Below are positions 50,771 to 61,784 of a stretch of 64,000 nt of DNA, piece after piece. The notes under the pieces were generated by a model. That model was given only the letters and a program-made list of their open reading frames with translations. It searched no databases and was not told where the DNA came from. The position numbers were made by a program, and so were the translations under genes. Source of the stretch: Primulina eburnea (lineage: Eukaryota; Streptophyta; Magnoliopsida; Lamiales; Gesneriaceae); contig NC_133116.1 of assembly GCF_022965805.1 (NCBI RefSeq), forward strand, positions 5,704,001-5,768,000, in the 5' to 3' direction. Numbering within the stretch: position 1 is the stretch's first letter; the number at the start of each line of letters is the position of its first letter.

Positions 50771-52085
50771 TGATTATTATTAAATGAAGGTAAGGATATT
50801 TATGTAAATTCACAATTCACATTTATATATTTATATTAGTAGTATTAGTATTAGTATATATAAATATAGATAGATATAGATTATTTGTAAAGTTTTTTCA
50901 CAAAACAACTTTTAATCTCGGCTATTGAATTTAAAAGTTTAGTAATTAGTAAATAAATAATAAGGATAAGGATTAAAAGTTTAGTAATTAGTAAATAAAT
51001 AATAAGGATAAGGAGAAAAGAGTAAATGCATAATTGTAATTAATAATTAATAATAAGGATTGAATTTAAAAGTTTAGTAATTAGTAAGTAGTAAATAAAT
51101 AATAAGAATAAGGACAAAAGAGTAAATGCATAATTATAATTAATAGATAATAATAAGGATAAGGACAATGTGGTAAATTCACAATTCAATCTTTATAAGT
51201 AAATAAATAATAAGGATAAGGAGAAAAGAGTAAATGCATAATTGTAATTAATAATTAATAATAAGGATTGAATTTAAAAGTTTAGCAATTAGTAATTAGT
51301 AAATAAATAATAAGGATAAGGACAAAAGAGTAAATACATAATTGTAATTAATTGATAATAATAAGGATAAGGACAATGTGGTAAATTCACAATTCAATCT
51401 GTATATTTATATATATATATAGATGATTATTATTAAATGAAGGTAAGGATATTTATGTAAATTCACAATTCACATTCATATATTTATATTAGTAGTATTA
51501 GTATATATAAATATAGATAGATATAGATGATTTGTAAAGTTTTTTCACAAAACAACTTTTAATCTCGGCTATTGAATTTAAAAGTTTAGTAATTAGTAAA
51601 TAAATAATAAGGATAAGGATTAAAAGTTTAGTAATTAGTAAATAAATAATAAGGATAAGGACAAAAGAGTAAATGCATAATTGTAATTAATAATTAATAA
51701 TAAGGATTGAATTTAAAAGTTTAGTAATTAGTAAGTAGTAAATAAATAATAAGGATAAAGACAAAAGAGTAAATGCACAATTGTAATTAATAGATAATAA
51801 TAAGGATAAGGACAACGTGGTAAATTCACAATTCAATCTTTATAAGTAAATAAATAATAAGGATAAGGAGAAAAGAGTAAATGCATAATTGTAATTAATA
51901 ATTAATAATAAGGATTGAATTTAAAAGTTTAGTAATTAGTAATTAGTAATTAGTAATTAGTAAATAAATAATAAGGATAAGGACAAAAGAGTAAATATAT
52001 AATTGTAATTAATAGATAATAATAAGGATAAGGACAATGTGGTAAATTCACAATTCAATCTGTATATTTATATATATATAGATAT
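50771..52085. repeat. 653 bp tandem duplication with internal short repeats, in the Helitron
   Basis: TGATTATTATTAAATGAAGG starts at 50771 and again at 51424, and the two units are nearly identical throughout. Each unit is itself built of repeats of the words AAGTTTAGTAATTAGTAAAT and AATAATAAGGATAAGGA. Each unit ends in a TATATATAGAT run like the Helitron 5' terminus, so the array seems to consist of repeated terminal modules. Confidence 0.9.
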
Positions 52086-52094
52086 AGATATAGA

Positions 52095-52537
52095 TTTAAC
52101 TAGTTAACATTGAATTCTTTAAATAATCAAATGAGATTCTCAGGCATACGTAGCTTTCGTGATTGTTATTTAAAGAAAGTGATGTCAATTACTTGATTGG
52201 GGTGGTCACGTAACAAAACAAGGAATGGTTAAACCTTTCAAATTGTCATGATTTTAAAATTAAAATTCCGAGGATATTATTATCCACCAGTAGAAGTCTT
52301 CAATTTCCAATTACAAATTGATGGAGCACCAATCTACAAGCAATTTGCTTGAAATGATTAAAATAAGACGATTGCCAGCTGGAAAAAGATTATTATGATC
52401 CTATAAGCTTATTTCATCCTACTCATGTGGACATTATCTCCATGATAGAATGGATGACCAAGATTTGCTCATGCATACATAAGACCCATTTTTTTTTTTT
52501 GAAATTGTATGTATGACAATATCTTATTCATTGAAAT
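52095..52537. other. Spacer between Helitron and hAT MITE
   Basis: The first about 60 bases are the right half of the Helitron target (tandem unit 2). The rest has no gene or recognised repeat. Confidence 0.5.
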
Positions 52538-52855
52538 TAGGGATGACAATTTCCTCCGAACCCGTTGGAGGATCCGATACCCGACCCGAATAGAAGAGGG
52601 TATGGAGGGATTTTTAGACCCGATTAAATAATTGGGTAATCGGGTATGGGGATTTTCGGGTTTGAGTATGGAGGCGGGTTTGATATAATCTGACCCACGC
52701 CCTACCCGAATACCCGTTTAAATTAATATATATATATATGTATATATGTGTATATATATATATATATGTATATATGTATATATATAGTAATTATATTTAT
52801 TTATATTAAAGATTCGTTTTCTCAAATCCAAGTAAATCGAAACTTTTTCTTTTCC

Positions 52856-52895
<40 letters not shown>

Positions 52896-53541
52896 TATAT
52901 ATATATGTATATATAGTAATTATATTTATTTATAATCCAAGTAAATCGATACTTTTTTTTTTCCCTTTATATATATATATGTGTGTGTATATATGTATAT
53001 ATATAGTAATTATAGTTATTTATATTAAAGATTCATTTTCTCAAATCCAAATAAATCAATACTTTTTCTTTTCTCTTCCCTTTCACTTTCACTTTTACGT
53101 TTCAAGGTTTTACTGCTATTTTATTTTCATTCAATTTCTCATATTCTTCATTGATAAGTTTATTCCATGTTTGACTTTATTTATTTTTGTTAAATTGCGT
53201 ACTTTTGTTCAACTAATATAAACTATTTTTAATATTTTGTTTTTTTTTATAAAGTTTACTTTGCAAATTTGTATCAATAATAATTTTTCTTATTGTTCAT
53301 TTAAATAATTTTTAAATATTCATAACTTCATTGAAACAATTTAAATTTGAAAAAATTCAATTGTATATGATAATAGGGTATTTGGGTAGGGTATGTGTAT
53401 CCGATAATTCGATGGGTATGGAGATGGAGATGAAATTCAATACCCGATGGTTATGGGGATGAGTATGGGGATGTATTTAATAAATGGGTATGTGGATGGA
53501 TGTATCAAATCTGACCCATACTCTATCCATTGTCATTCCTA
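52538..53541. mobile_element. hAT-type non-autonomous element, 1004 bp, with perfect 8 bp target duplication
   Basis: Terminal inverted repeats: TAGGGATGACAAT (left) and TAGGAATGACAAT (right, reverse-complemented). Flanking direct repeat ATTGAAAT (52530-52537 and 53542-53549). Subterminal parts share GATACCCGACCCGA-like and CCCGATGGTTATGGGGAT words. The interior (about 52725-53080) has TA microsatellites and three copies of a module TAGTAATTATATTTATTTAT followed by CAAATCCAA(A/G)TAAATCGA. The long Tyr/Ile frame across it is a microsatellite artefact. Confidence 0.93.
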
Positions 53542-53549
53542 ATTGAAAT

Positions 53550-53947
53550 AAAGTACAAGTAGTGCCTATATAGATAGAAATTCATGTACCGATCCTAAGG
53601 TTGCTTGAAGAGAATATGACGAATGTTTTGAGTAAGTTAATAAAGCAGGTGTAAAACCAGAATATTCCATCAGCGCAAAGGTTTTCTTGAAATAATGGAT
53701 GTGACACGTGGCCGTGTTTCTATTGAGGTCAACTATGGGAGAACGGCCTCGAACTCGATAATCCCCTCACGCAACCTATCCGGGAAAGAAAATATCCCCA
53801 GTATTTTTTCTTGAATTTTTCTTGCACACAATTGGTAGAGAATTCAAAACATTGGTTTTCGGCTGTAGATCCTAATTTTCTTGCACGATTTTTTTGGGTT
53901 TCGCAAGAAATATTTGAAAACCTTTCATTTTCTGTATTTCTGCTCCA
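53550..53947 (+). other. Promoter and leader region of the TLC gene
   Basis: Unique sequence between the hAT element and the ATG at 53948. A leader of about 140 bases (from near 53800) is likely from the C/T-rich character. No TATA box is clear. The hAT element ends about 400 bases from the start codon. Confidence 0.4.
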
Positions 53948-54703
53948 ATGGAAATCCCGAAATTCTATGATTCATCCCTTCCTGTATTCATTTCATGGTT
54001 CATACTCGTCTATTTATTGGGTTATTTCATCATCTTCAAGAACTGGGGTAAACTGTACAGGGCTGAAGCTTCAAGCTGTCTCATGTCTCTTGCTCATGGC
54101 AACCCTGCATTCGTTTCATCCATTTTCTCAATCTTACTGTCTCAAAACAGTTTAACCCAGATAGAATTCGCTTCTCCAAACACTGCCTTCCAAAACTCAG
54201 TACTTGAATACAGCATATCTTATTTCTTACTGGACCTGTTGCACTATATTTTCTTGGTCCCAAGTGATGTCCTGTTCATTGCACACCATGTAGCGACACT
54301 ATATGTCTTAATGACATGCCGATATGTGTTTGGAGTTGGAGCAGTTGCAATTCTTGGAATTTTAGTTCTTGCTGAGGCTACAACTACATGCCAAAACACA
54401 TGGAGCCTAGCTAGATATCGCAAGGATGATTCGACCAAGGCTGCTGCTGTTTTAAATTTCTTGTCACCGATTTTTTATGCCTACTACAGTGTGGTGAGGG
54501 GGATTCTTGGACCACTGCTTGCCTACAAGATAGGATTGTATTTCAGCCGTGGTTTAGGTGATGGTGTGTTCCCTAATTGGGCTTGGATTTCTTGGATTGT
54601 CGTCATAGGATTAGGAATTGGGGCCAGCATTTTGTGGGTTCTGCATCTGTGGATTGACTTCTATAGAGAGAGAACCGAGAAAAACGCGAAGAAATTGAGC
54701 TAA
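53948..54703 (+). CDS. TLC-domain multipass membrane protein (TLCD4/TMEM56-like)
   Basis: Intact single-exon frame of 251 residues. Hydrophobic segments at about residues 12-31, 83-103, 108-125, 130-150, 168-190 and 214-240 fit a multi-span membrane protein. TLC-family features: YSISYFLLDLLHYIFLVPSD, LFIAHHVATLYVLMTCRYVF with the conserved adjacent histidines, LAEATTTCQNTWSLARYRKD, and a short basic tail (RERTEKNAKKLS) that could act as an ER-retention-like signal. TLC proteins include ceramide synthases (LAG1) and lipid-sensing or lipid-trafficking proteins; the plant TLCD4-like group has no established reaction. It lacks the longer Lag1p motif of ceramide synthase as far as I can see, so I do not call it one. 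Start ATGGAAATCCCG is the first in-frame ATG. Confidence 0.9.
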   Translation: MEIPKFYDSSLPVFISWFILVYLLGYFIIFKNWGKLYRAEASSCLMSLAHGNPAFVSSIFSILLSQNSLTQIEFASPNTAFQNSVLEYSISYFLLDLLHYIFLVPSDVLFIAHHVATLYVLMTCRYVFGVGAVAILGILVLAEATTTCQNTWSLARYRKDDSTKAAAVLNFLSPIFYAYYSVVRGILGPLLAYKIGLYFSRGLGDGVFPNWAWISWIVVIGLGIGASILWVLHLWIDFYRERTEKNAKKLS

Positions 54704-54953
54704 GACATTCTAAGGTGACTGTAAAAGTTCAATAAAAAAGTGTAAAGTTAATTAGTTGCTACTGTACTTTGTTTCTAGGTATCTTTTACTCATCATTTTG
54801 AATCGTTGTTGTACATTGGCTGTAAGAATGCGGTTGCCAAAATCATAGCATATTCTTTAGATGGTTCAGTGGCATTTAATTACGAGGACAACAATTTATT
54901 TGCGAAGTAACTATTGCACTTTAAAAACACGACAATAAAAATATTCTATCGTA
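54704..54953. other. Convergent 3' flank between the TLC gene and the POLA2 pseudogene
   Basis: AATAAAAAAG at 54731 after the TLC stop is a plausible poly(A) signal. Nothing else seen. Confidence 0.4.
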
Positions 54954-57900
54954 CTAGTTAAAGCTCCTTATATTACAGAAAGTTGAAAGAGCACATACCA
55001 ATTCAAGATTTTCCAGCAAATCATCGTATCGCAAGATTGTGATGCAAGGTGCCAAGAGCATCAGCTTCAATCCCTCCTGAAGAAAACTACTATCAGTGAC
55101 TTTTGATGAATCAGGGTTGCCTTTATAGTTAATTTCTGCAAAGAAACCTCCTCCTTCGCCTCTGGCCACTCTCCCTGGATTAATGCAAATACACTTGATT
55201 TCCCTTCCTCCAATTCTTTCTTCGAGGGAGAGCACCCGTGTTCAAGGAAAATGGATTCATTTTAGTTTGGAAACGCGCCTGCAATAACCCACAGTGACTC
55301 CTGTCTAGAGAAGCTGTGAAACTATATATCTTCACTGTGATTAATAGAATCGTATGGAGAAGAATGGTTCTTAACCTTCACGAAATGAGCCAAGTCCGAA
55401 GGTAAAAAGAGAATATCAGGGACGATAAATGGAGAGCTTCATGTGGGAGGGAATAATCCAAGGGTACATCTTCTGCTGGTGGATATAGAGGATAGAAGCT
55501 GCTTCCAATAATATATAGAAATGAATCACACATCAATTTATAAAGGAGAAAACAAAGGAAACAATCTGAGGCATAGATCATTAAATCACCTGCATTGGTT
55601 AATAACATGCTTTGCTAAATTAGTCATGGGATGGTTGGACCCAATCGGATATCGATAGTTTTCCTCTGCACTAAGGTGCTTTAGTATGCCAGTGCTTTAG
55701 TATGTAACTTTCACCTGTAGAACAAAACAATTAATCGGGAAAATCTTAGGCATGTAGAATGACTTCCTCTTGTTCAAAAATTCTCTTTGGCAGGTAGAAT
55801 CACTTCCTCTTGTTCGAAAATTCTCTTTTGCAGTTGGAATCACTTCCTCTGGTACAAAAAATTCTTATTTTATTGTTGTGCAAAAAGAAGGCTAAAGAAA
55901 ATTTGCCAGTCTTCGTAAAATCGAGTGTCATGCGTGAAATTTAATGATTGGTGGTAAAGTTTATGGAATGCCAAACTAGGTGTAATTTTTTCACTGGAGA
56001 TATTGGAAGCATTTTTTTATTTTTTGGGTTTTTTCTTTACAAAGTATAACTTTCGTTTGATGTTTCATTCCTCGAACTTCAGGAAATATGTGTTTCTCAG
56101 AAACATCAATCATATCCCCAGCAAAACACTACTATGATCATTAAGATTATCATACTCACCTCATTTGCAGAGAAAGTCCCTGGGTTAGGCATGCTGCGTA
56201 TCTTGTCCACCAAAAAAATTAAATATATCAGTAATTTGACGTTATAAAATAGAATCATTTCTTGCAGAGCATAATTTTCAACTGATGATTGAGATCAGTT
56301 GGGTGAATATCGAAAGCATGCTGTCAAAACAACATAGAGCATATTTTAATACTACGGTGAGTACTATACCACGACTTACCTGCGGGAAAACAAAGTCGGG
56401 ATTAGCATCCTGGATGGATGGTATGAGAATCACACGCACCACAGAACCCATATATTCAACATAATCTTGTTGTTTCAACAGATGAAGAAAACTCATTAGA
56501 GCATACCCCTTGTGACTTGACTAACCTTTCCAAGGATTTCAACCTGAAACATTTCATGAAATGTGCAATTTACAAGTCCTTTCTTAAGCCCCGGATGATC
56601 AGAATCGACGAAAGGCCGTAGCTGTCAAAGACAAATACAGAGCTGAAGATTTTCATCCCTCGTCACCAAGGACAAAACTCAAAAGCAATTGAGGCTGCTT
56701 CCGGCATTAATACACTAGAAGCTCAATTAAGGGCTCAAAGAATAAATCATCATTTGTTGTAAACGAACCTGCCGCAACAATCTATTCTGAGATTCATGTG
56801 ATTAAAGAACTGCATTTAGGATCTCAAGGTTTTAAAAAATAGAAATCACAACCAACAAGAGAAGCCCCATAATATAATATCCTAAACAACAAGTTTAATT
56901 TCATATCTAGTTCTGTAATTTATACATGCAACACAGCAGGATGATCCATTCTTTGGAAGCAATTTCAATTTTATAATTTATAGGTAAATAAAAGAAATCA
57001 CATTCGCCAAATGGCACACAAAATACTCTCTACAACCTTGTTATGCTATTTTTAGAACATAATAAAAAAAAAAATCTCAGTTCCTCGAGGATTCAGTGAT
57101 TGGCTTATTTAGACCACTTACATCAAACACAAAGATAACATGATATAAGCAAACCATGGGTGAATTTTTATAAACTAAGAAATTGGAAGTTCTGAATATT
57201 GTGCTAGACCTTAAAATTACAAGCTAATCAAAGTTGTAGATGATAATCAGTTCCATAACACCTGAACATACTGATTCTTCCTCATTATGTAACGGAGAAA
57301 ACATTCACATACCAATGACAGCTCGGGCACATCTAGAGAGAAATTTGTCATCTGAAGATTCTGATCTATGGCTTGTCTTTTGTAAGGATGGTCCTCACAA
57401 AAATCAACAGATAAGGGGACATAATCAATAATCTTAAACGCAATAAGGCGATGTCCACTAGGGTTGTGCCCTTCAACACCCACAATCTGTATTTGTCATT
57501 TAAAAATTTGACTCTTATCCTGCACAACTATTTGCAGAGTAAAAAAGGATTTTCCCAAGAAAAGTCACCTAACCTGTCCTGGGAAAACAGAGAACTGGTT
57601 TAACTTTTGCAAATCAAGACGAACACGCTGTCCTCCGGAATGCTCAGCAGTGTCAATAGCACAAACCAGACATGATGGATGAATAACTACCATAGACTTT
57701 TGTTAATGGATGGTAACACACGCCTTACTAAAAATATCGGCCTTGTCAAAACTTGATGGAGTAGTGTCACTCTCAAGCGTGGAGAAGTGTGATAATCTTG
57801 GCACTAATAAATTTACAACCAACCAGTCAACCACTGTGATCTAGTCATACAGATAAAAGTAATCATGTTGTCCACCCAGTGAACGAAGTAAAACTGCTAC

Positions 57901-58829
57901 TGGAAATGCATCATTGAATTTTGAAACAACACAAGAGTTCTTTCTGGCGGTTGAAATGCCAATGAAATCCATTTATGCAACAAACAAATTGGCAGGAAAC
58001 TTAAATGAGTTGACAACAGCGCATTACCTGCTTTGCAGCAAAACAGGCTTCTCCTTCAGGCGGCCTTCTTCCTCACAACAGATCATGCCAACAGCAAATA
58101 TACTTTTCTGAAAGAGCACAATTCATTAGATATTAGGATAGAATATTTTGTGAAGATAGCACGATTGTGGCATTGGATAATAACCGCAGGAGATCATGCC
58201 TTCAGTTCAATAGCTTCTTGATTCCTTAAAACTTTACATATGTTAACAACAGCATGAGAACACAATCCTCAGTAATACGGAACTGAATTACCTGGGAAGC
58301 AATGGAAGGGTCAGACTAGTTCATCACATATTCCACCCGATACAAATGATATTGCTTGCTTTTTAATGCAATTTTCCAGAAAATAACTAAATCACCAAAA
58401 ACAAATTTAGGAGCTTTTCCGGCATAGAAAGGTTAGCACACAGCAGTTCTAGAAAAAGAAAAAAGTACCTTGTCATCATCATACATGAACCTGCAACCTG
58501 GCTCGGATTCAGAACTAATAATGTACATGGTACACTTTCGGTTTGGCTGAACTCTCTTGATGATGCCATCCTCAGTATTTGTATGATCTTCGATCGTAAC
58601 ATTTTGTGTACTGTGATTCTCATGAAGTGAGGATTGGACAGCGAACTTGCTCTTTCTTTGCCCAAAAGTGTCACTGAATCTGGAGGTTTTCCAGAGGCAA
58701 ATTTGCTTCCATTTGTTTTTTTACTGTTGAATCAGACGGTTTCATATTCACAGATGTGGGTTTACTGGTGGGAGTACCCAGTATGTCTTGTTTTACTTCT
58801 TGATATTCACCATCCAAAATCTTATTTAA
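54954..58829 (-). pseudogene. POLA2: Decayed DNA polymerase alpha subunit B (POLA2) gene
   Basis: Exon remains in order: about 58829-58469 (EVKQDILGTPTSKPTS, IIKRVQPNRKCTMYI, GCRFMYDDD), 58107-58028 (FAVGMICCEEEGRLKEKPVL), about 57656-57574 (GGQRVRLDLQKLNQFSVFPG), 57486-57313 (VGVEGHNPSGH), 56781 on (VAAGSFTTNDDLFFEPLIEL), about 56624-56536 (RPFVDSDHPGLKKG), to 56380 (DYVEYMGSVVRVILIPSIQD), 56202-56160, 55714-55590 (ILKHLSAEE), 55501-55376 (SFYPLYPPAEDVPLDYSL), about 55222 on (IKCICINPGRVARGEGGG). POLA2 is the B subunit of primase-polymerase alpha. Lesions: in-frame TAA at 56709-56707 and 55699-55697, frameshifts in the 58829 and 55501 exons, and CGG in place of an acceptor AG before 55222. 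The 5' exons are missing before the LHT gene. Confidence 0.85.
55751..55867. repeat. 40 bp tandem repeat, three copies, in a POLA2 pseudogene intron
   Basis: AGAATGACTTCCTCTTGTTC and the following AAAAATTCTCTTTGGCA recur at offsets of exactly 40 bases (units starting 55751, 55791, 55831), the third slightly diverged and shortened. Confidence 0.9.
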
Positions 58830-59342
58830 TATAACCTTTTATTCGATAATTTTGTATATGAAACAAAAAAATTGTGGCAAACAAAGAACACTTTAAACTA
58901 ACTGTTGTGATAAGGGTTTGTTTCACCTTTATAAAAAGAAGAATCACTCACAGGGGAGATGAACTGGAAATTATTTTGGGCGGAGAAATATCCAAAATGG
59001 GATAGAAGATCAAGATTCTGTTAAATAAATTGCTAGCCAAAACATACAAGGGAAATGCAGCAGAGCAAGCAATACCTCTTTAACGCTCAGAAGTTTATAA
59101 GTATTAAACAAATGAAGGGAGAAATATGCTTCTATTGAACTAGGCATCACAATTTATTTAAAAATAAAAAATCCAAGTACCATGACTACAAACTAGTAAA
59201 CATAAAACTAACATTATTCATTAATATTCAACTACATTTGATTTAGAAATCCCAAATTCTACAAAATACCAAATTCAATCAACGATATGAAATATTTACA
59301 ATAACGACTTCGAATCTGCTTCATATCGAAATAAAATATTAT
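58830..59342. other. Spacer between POLA2 relic and LHT gene
   Basis: Expected place of the missing N-terminal POLA2 exons; I searched the minus strand and saw none. The part near 59150-59342 is probably LHT 3' UTR. Confidence 0.45.
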
Positions 59343-61643
59343 TTATTGGTAGAATTTATAGTTCTTGGCTGATAAAATGATGCTCCTCATTCCTCCAATG
59401 GGTGCTACTATCATCAACGCAACCCCAAGAATGATGCATATCTGAAATTCAACAAATTTTTTTTAAAACAAAAATTAGCATTTATTCTTAAATAATAAAA
59501 TACACACTGGCATATATAATAAACGAGTAGGTCTCTTGTGAGATGGTCTCACGAACTTTTATCTGTGAGACAGGTCAATCCTATCGATATTAACAATAAA
59601 AAGTAATATTTTTTCACGGATGACCCAAATAAGATACATGTCTCACAAAATACGACCCGTGAGACCGTCTTACGCAAGTTTTTACCATAATAAACTTACC
59701 CAATTAGTACACCACGACAAGGTGAAGATTCTGGGTTTCCGGACAACGAGCCACATGATGCAAGGCAGCTAAATACACAAACAAAATTTAATAATTAATA
59801 ATAATATATTTAGTTTAATGAATTAATGATGTTGATTTTTTTTTTGGACTCACGAAGTAGGTTGTTGGTGCCAAAGCAAATCCACCAAAGAATCCGAGAA
59901 GGCCACCGAAGAAGGGGAATGTCATGCCAATGAACATGGTGAAGCCTGCAATATTGGAAACAAAAACAAGGGTTTCATCAAGAAAATGATAATAGAAACA
60001 TTCATAATTTCGACGGCGGATTTAGATTAATCAATACTATAATGACGAAAAGTTCTTGATAGATGATTACATTAATCTAGACATTGTGCTTAAATTGTTC
60101 TTACCAACGTATAAAGTACGAGTGGTGAAACGGAGCTTAAAAGAAGGAGCAAATTTCAATCTCTTCACCAAGAAAGTCTCCAGCATGTCAAAAACAGGCA
60201 TGGCGTAAATCTACATGGAAATGAGTTAGATCCACACATCATATAGAATTCTAAAATCGATCTACTGATTTTTGAGGTACCGTATAAGTTTCATCTAACC
60301 TGATAGCTTCCAATAACGTGTATCAAGACGAACATGTTAGCCATGGCGATGAGCCAAGTTGGTTTCTCCAGTGTAATCAAAATGTTGTCATCGACAGAGT
60401 TCCCGAACACGTAGTAACCGACAAAGGAAACCGGGAAATAACACAGTGCGACGACTAGATACGCGAAAATGACACCCTTCCACATAGGTTTCTTGGATGG
60501 TTGCTCGGGTGTTGAAGGGATCGTTGCCTGGATTTCCAACACGACATTGTGGCCAGCATATGCAAAGGCAACATCTCCCAGTGCATTGAAGAAGTTAAAC
60601 GTTTTATCCGACGCACTGGTGCTCGATGAGGCATAGCTTACATCCTTCTGTACACCCTTAGCAAGTGAGGCTGTCCATGCAATGGTCGAGTAACTGTCCA
60701 AGAACCAAGTAAGTGTTAAGAAACTTAATTGAAACCACAATATGCTGACAAGGGAATGCCAGATTTGAGTATCTATATCGACGTTATGTTACCTGAGAGA
60801 CATCACAGCAGCAGCGAGGGAGATAACAGAAATGGAGTTGAAGTTGGGCAGATGAGACAACACAAAATGAATTGATGCAAATATCATTATGAAATAGGTG
60901 AGCTTGATCTCCTTGCTGTCAGGCCAGACGGTGTGGTGGAATTTTTTCAGCGATTTCCCTCCGGTCACCATGTAAATGATACATGTACTAACTTCGACCA
61001 CAAGCTGCTGAGGTACGACAATGTATAGCCCGAGTTTCTCGCCAAAAGCATGTTGTCCCAACTCGTGGTACCTGTCGAATCTCTTGCCGGGCACCATTTC
61101 GTGCATTTCCACCATCTGCCACAAGGTGTATAGGGTAATGATCCATGATAATACCATGACTGTTATTCCAGGTCCCCTGAACAAACGTGTGAAAAGAAAT
61201 TAGGGTTTGCGAAAAACAAAATGAAATGACAGGAAAGTTAGAAAATACGTCCCGTTTGTTTGATATATCACATATATATACTTTTGCTTTTCGTGCTGTG
61301 TCATCAAATATTGTTTTTAACCCAAGATTTCTTTTACTTCTAGTCATTTTTTCACGAAATGCTATGACGCGGGACATATTAGCAATATCCAAGTTATATC
61401 TCGTTAAACTTTCACAGACTTATAGACCAAAAAGCCAGTAACAAAATCAGGACGTGCTTACCATCCCATGTGTGACATTGCATACGGAAGACTGAGCACA
61501 CCAGCTCCAACCATGGCGGTAACATTATGGAAAGTGGAGTACCACCATTTCGCGTTACGAGAAGAAGTGATGGGAAGCCAATCGTCGATGGCCTTCTCCT
61601 GCTCCGTCTTGGCATCGTCCCGTGGTTCTACAGATGGCGCCAT
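59343..61643 (-). CDS. Lysine/histidine transporter-like amino-acid permease (LHT type)
   Basis: Seven exons: 61643-61462, 61176-60793, 60693-60300, 60210-60105, 59945-59854, 59768-59700, 59441-59343; all GT-AG, sum 1326 nt (441 aa plus stop), matching the usual about 440-450 aa of LHT carriers. Conserved features: cytosolic N-terminus ending [20 protein letters not shown], then [20 protein letters not shown] in TM1, [54 protein letters not shown] (substrate-path helix), [14 protein letters not shown], and a C-terminal helix ending in [12 protein letters not shown] proteins import neutral and acidic amino acids with protons at the plasma membrane. The last intron carries a MITE (59524-59684) without harming the splice sites. 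Confidence 0.95.
59524..59684 (-). mobile_element. MITE of the GAGACGGTCTCAC family in the last LHT intron
   Basis: AGGTCTCTTGTGAGATGGTC at the left, CGTGAGACCGTCTTACGCAA at the right, core AAAAAGTAATATTTTTTCAC. Lies between the exon ending at 59700 and the exon starting at 59441, so it makes up about two thirds of that intron. Confidence 0.85.
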
Positions 61644-61774
61644 TGTCTCTTCTATTTCTTTGCTTTTTCAAACTGAAAAAACAATAGAATTTCAAAGAGG
61701 GGATATGTATGCTCTTCCTTTCCTTTTGGTTCAAACCACAGAACGATGGAGATTCTTGTTCCTGTGAATTCAAG

Positions 61775-61784
61775 ATTTATAGAG
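61775..61784 (-). promoter_or_regulatory. Probable TATA box of the LHT gene
   Basis: Minus-strand CTCTATAAAT lies 132 bases upstream of the ATG at 61643, which fits a transcription start near 61750 and a leader of about 105 bases. It matches the plant TATA consensus. Confidence 0.6.

Larger units (their letters stand above)
46769..52094 (-). mobile_element. 5.3 kb Helitron with boundaries proven by an adjacent empty site
   Basis: On the minus strand it starts TCTATATCTATATC (right end, 52094) and ends with the perfect hairpin ACGTGC-AAC-GCACGT followed by ATTTTTCTAG at 46769. Host bases are A (46768) and T (52095). The neighbouring tandem unit reads TTTATA|TTTAACGAGTTAAC uninterrupted (46655-46672), whereas here TTTATA (to 46768) is separated from TTTAACTAGTTAAC (from 52095), giving an exact pre-insertion comparison. 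No Rep/helicase gene is visible; the frame at 47024-47239 (minus) is unassigned. Contains a TRIM (48557-48906) and a long tandem duplication (50771-52085). Confidence 0.9.

Noticed and set aside
52748..53221. 157-residue open frame rich in Tyr and Ile
   Set aside because: It is the translation of TA/TATG microsatellites inside the hAT element, not a gene.
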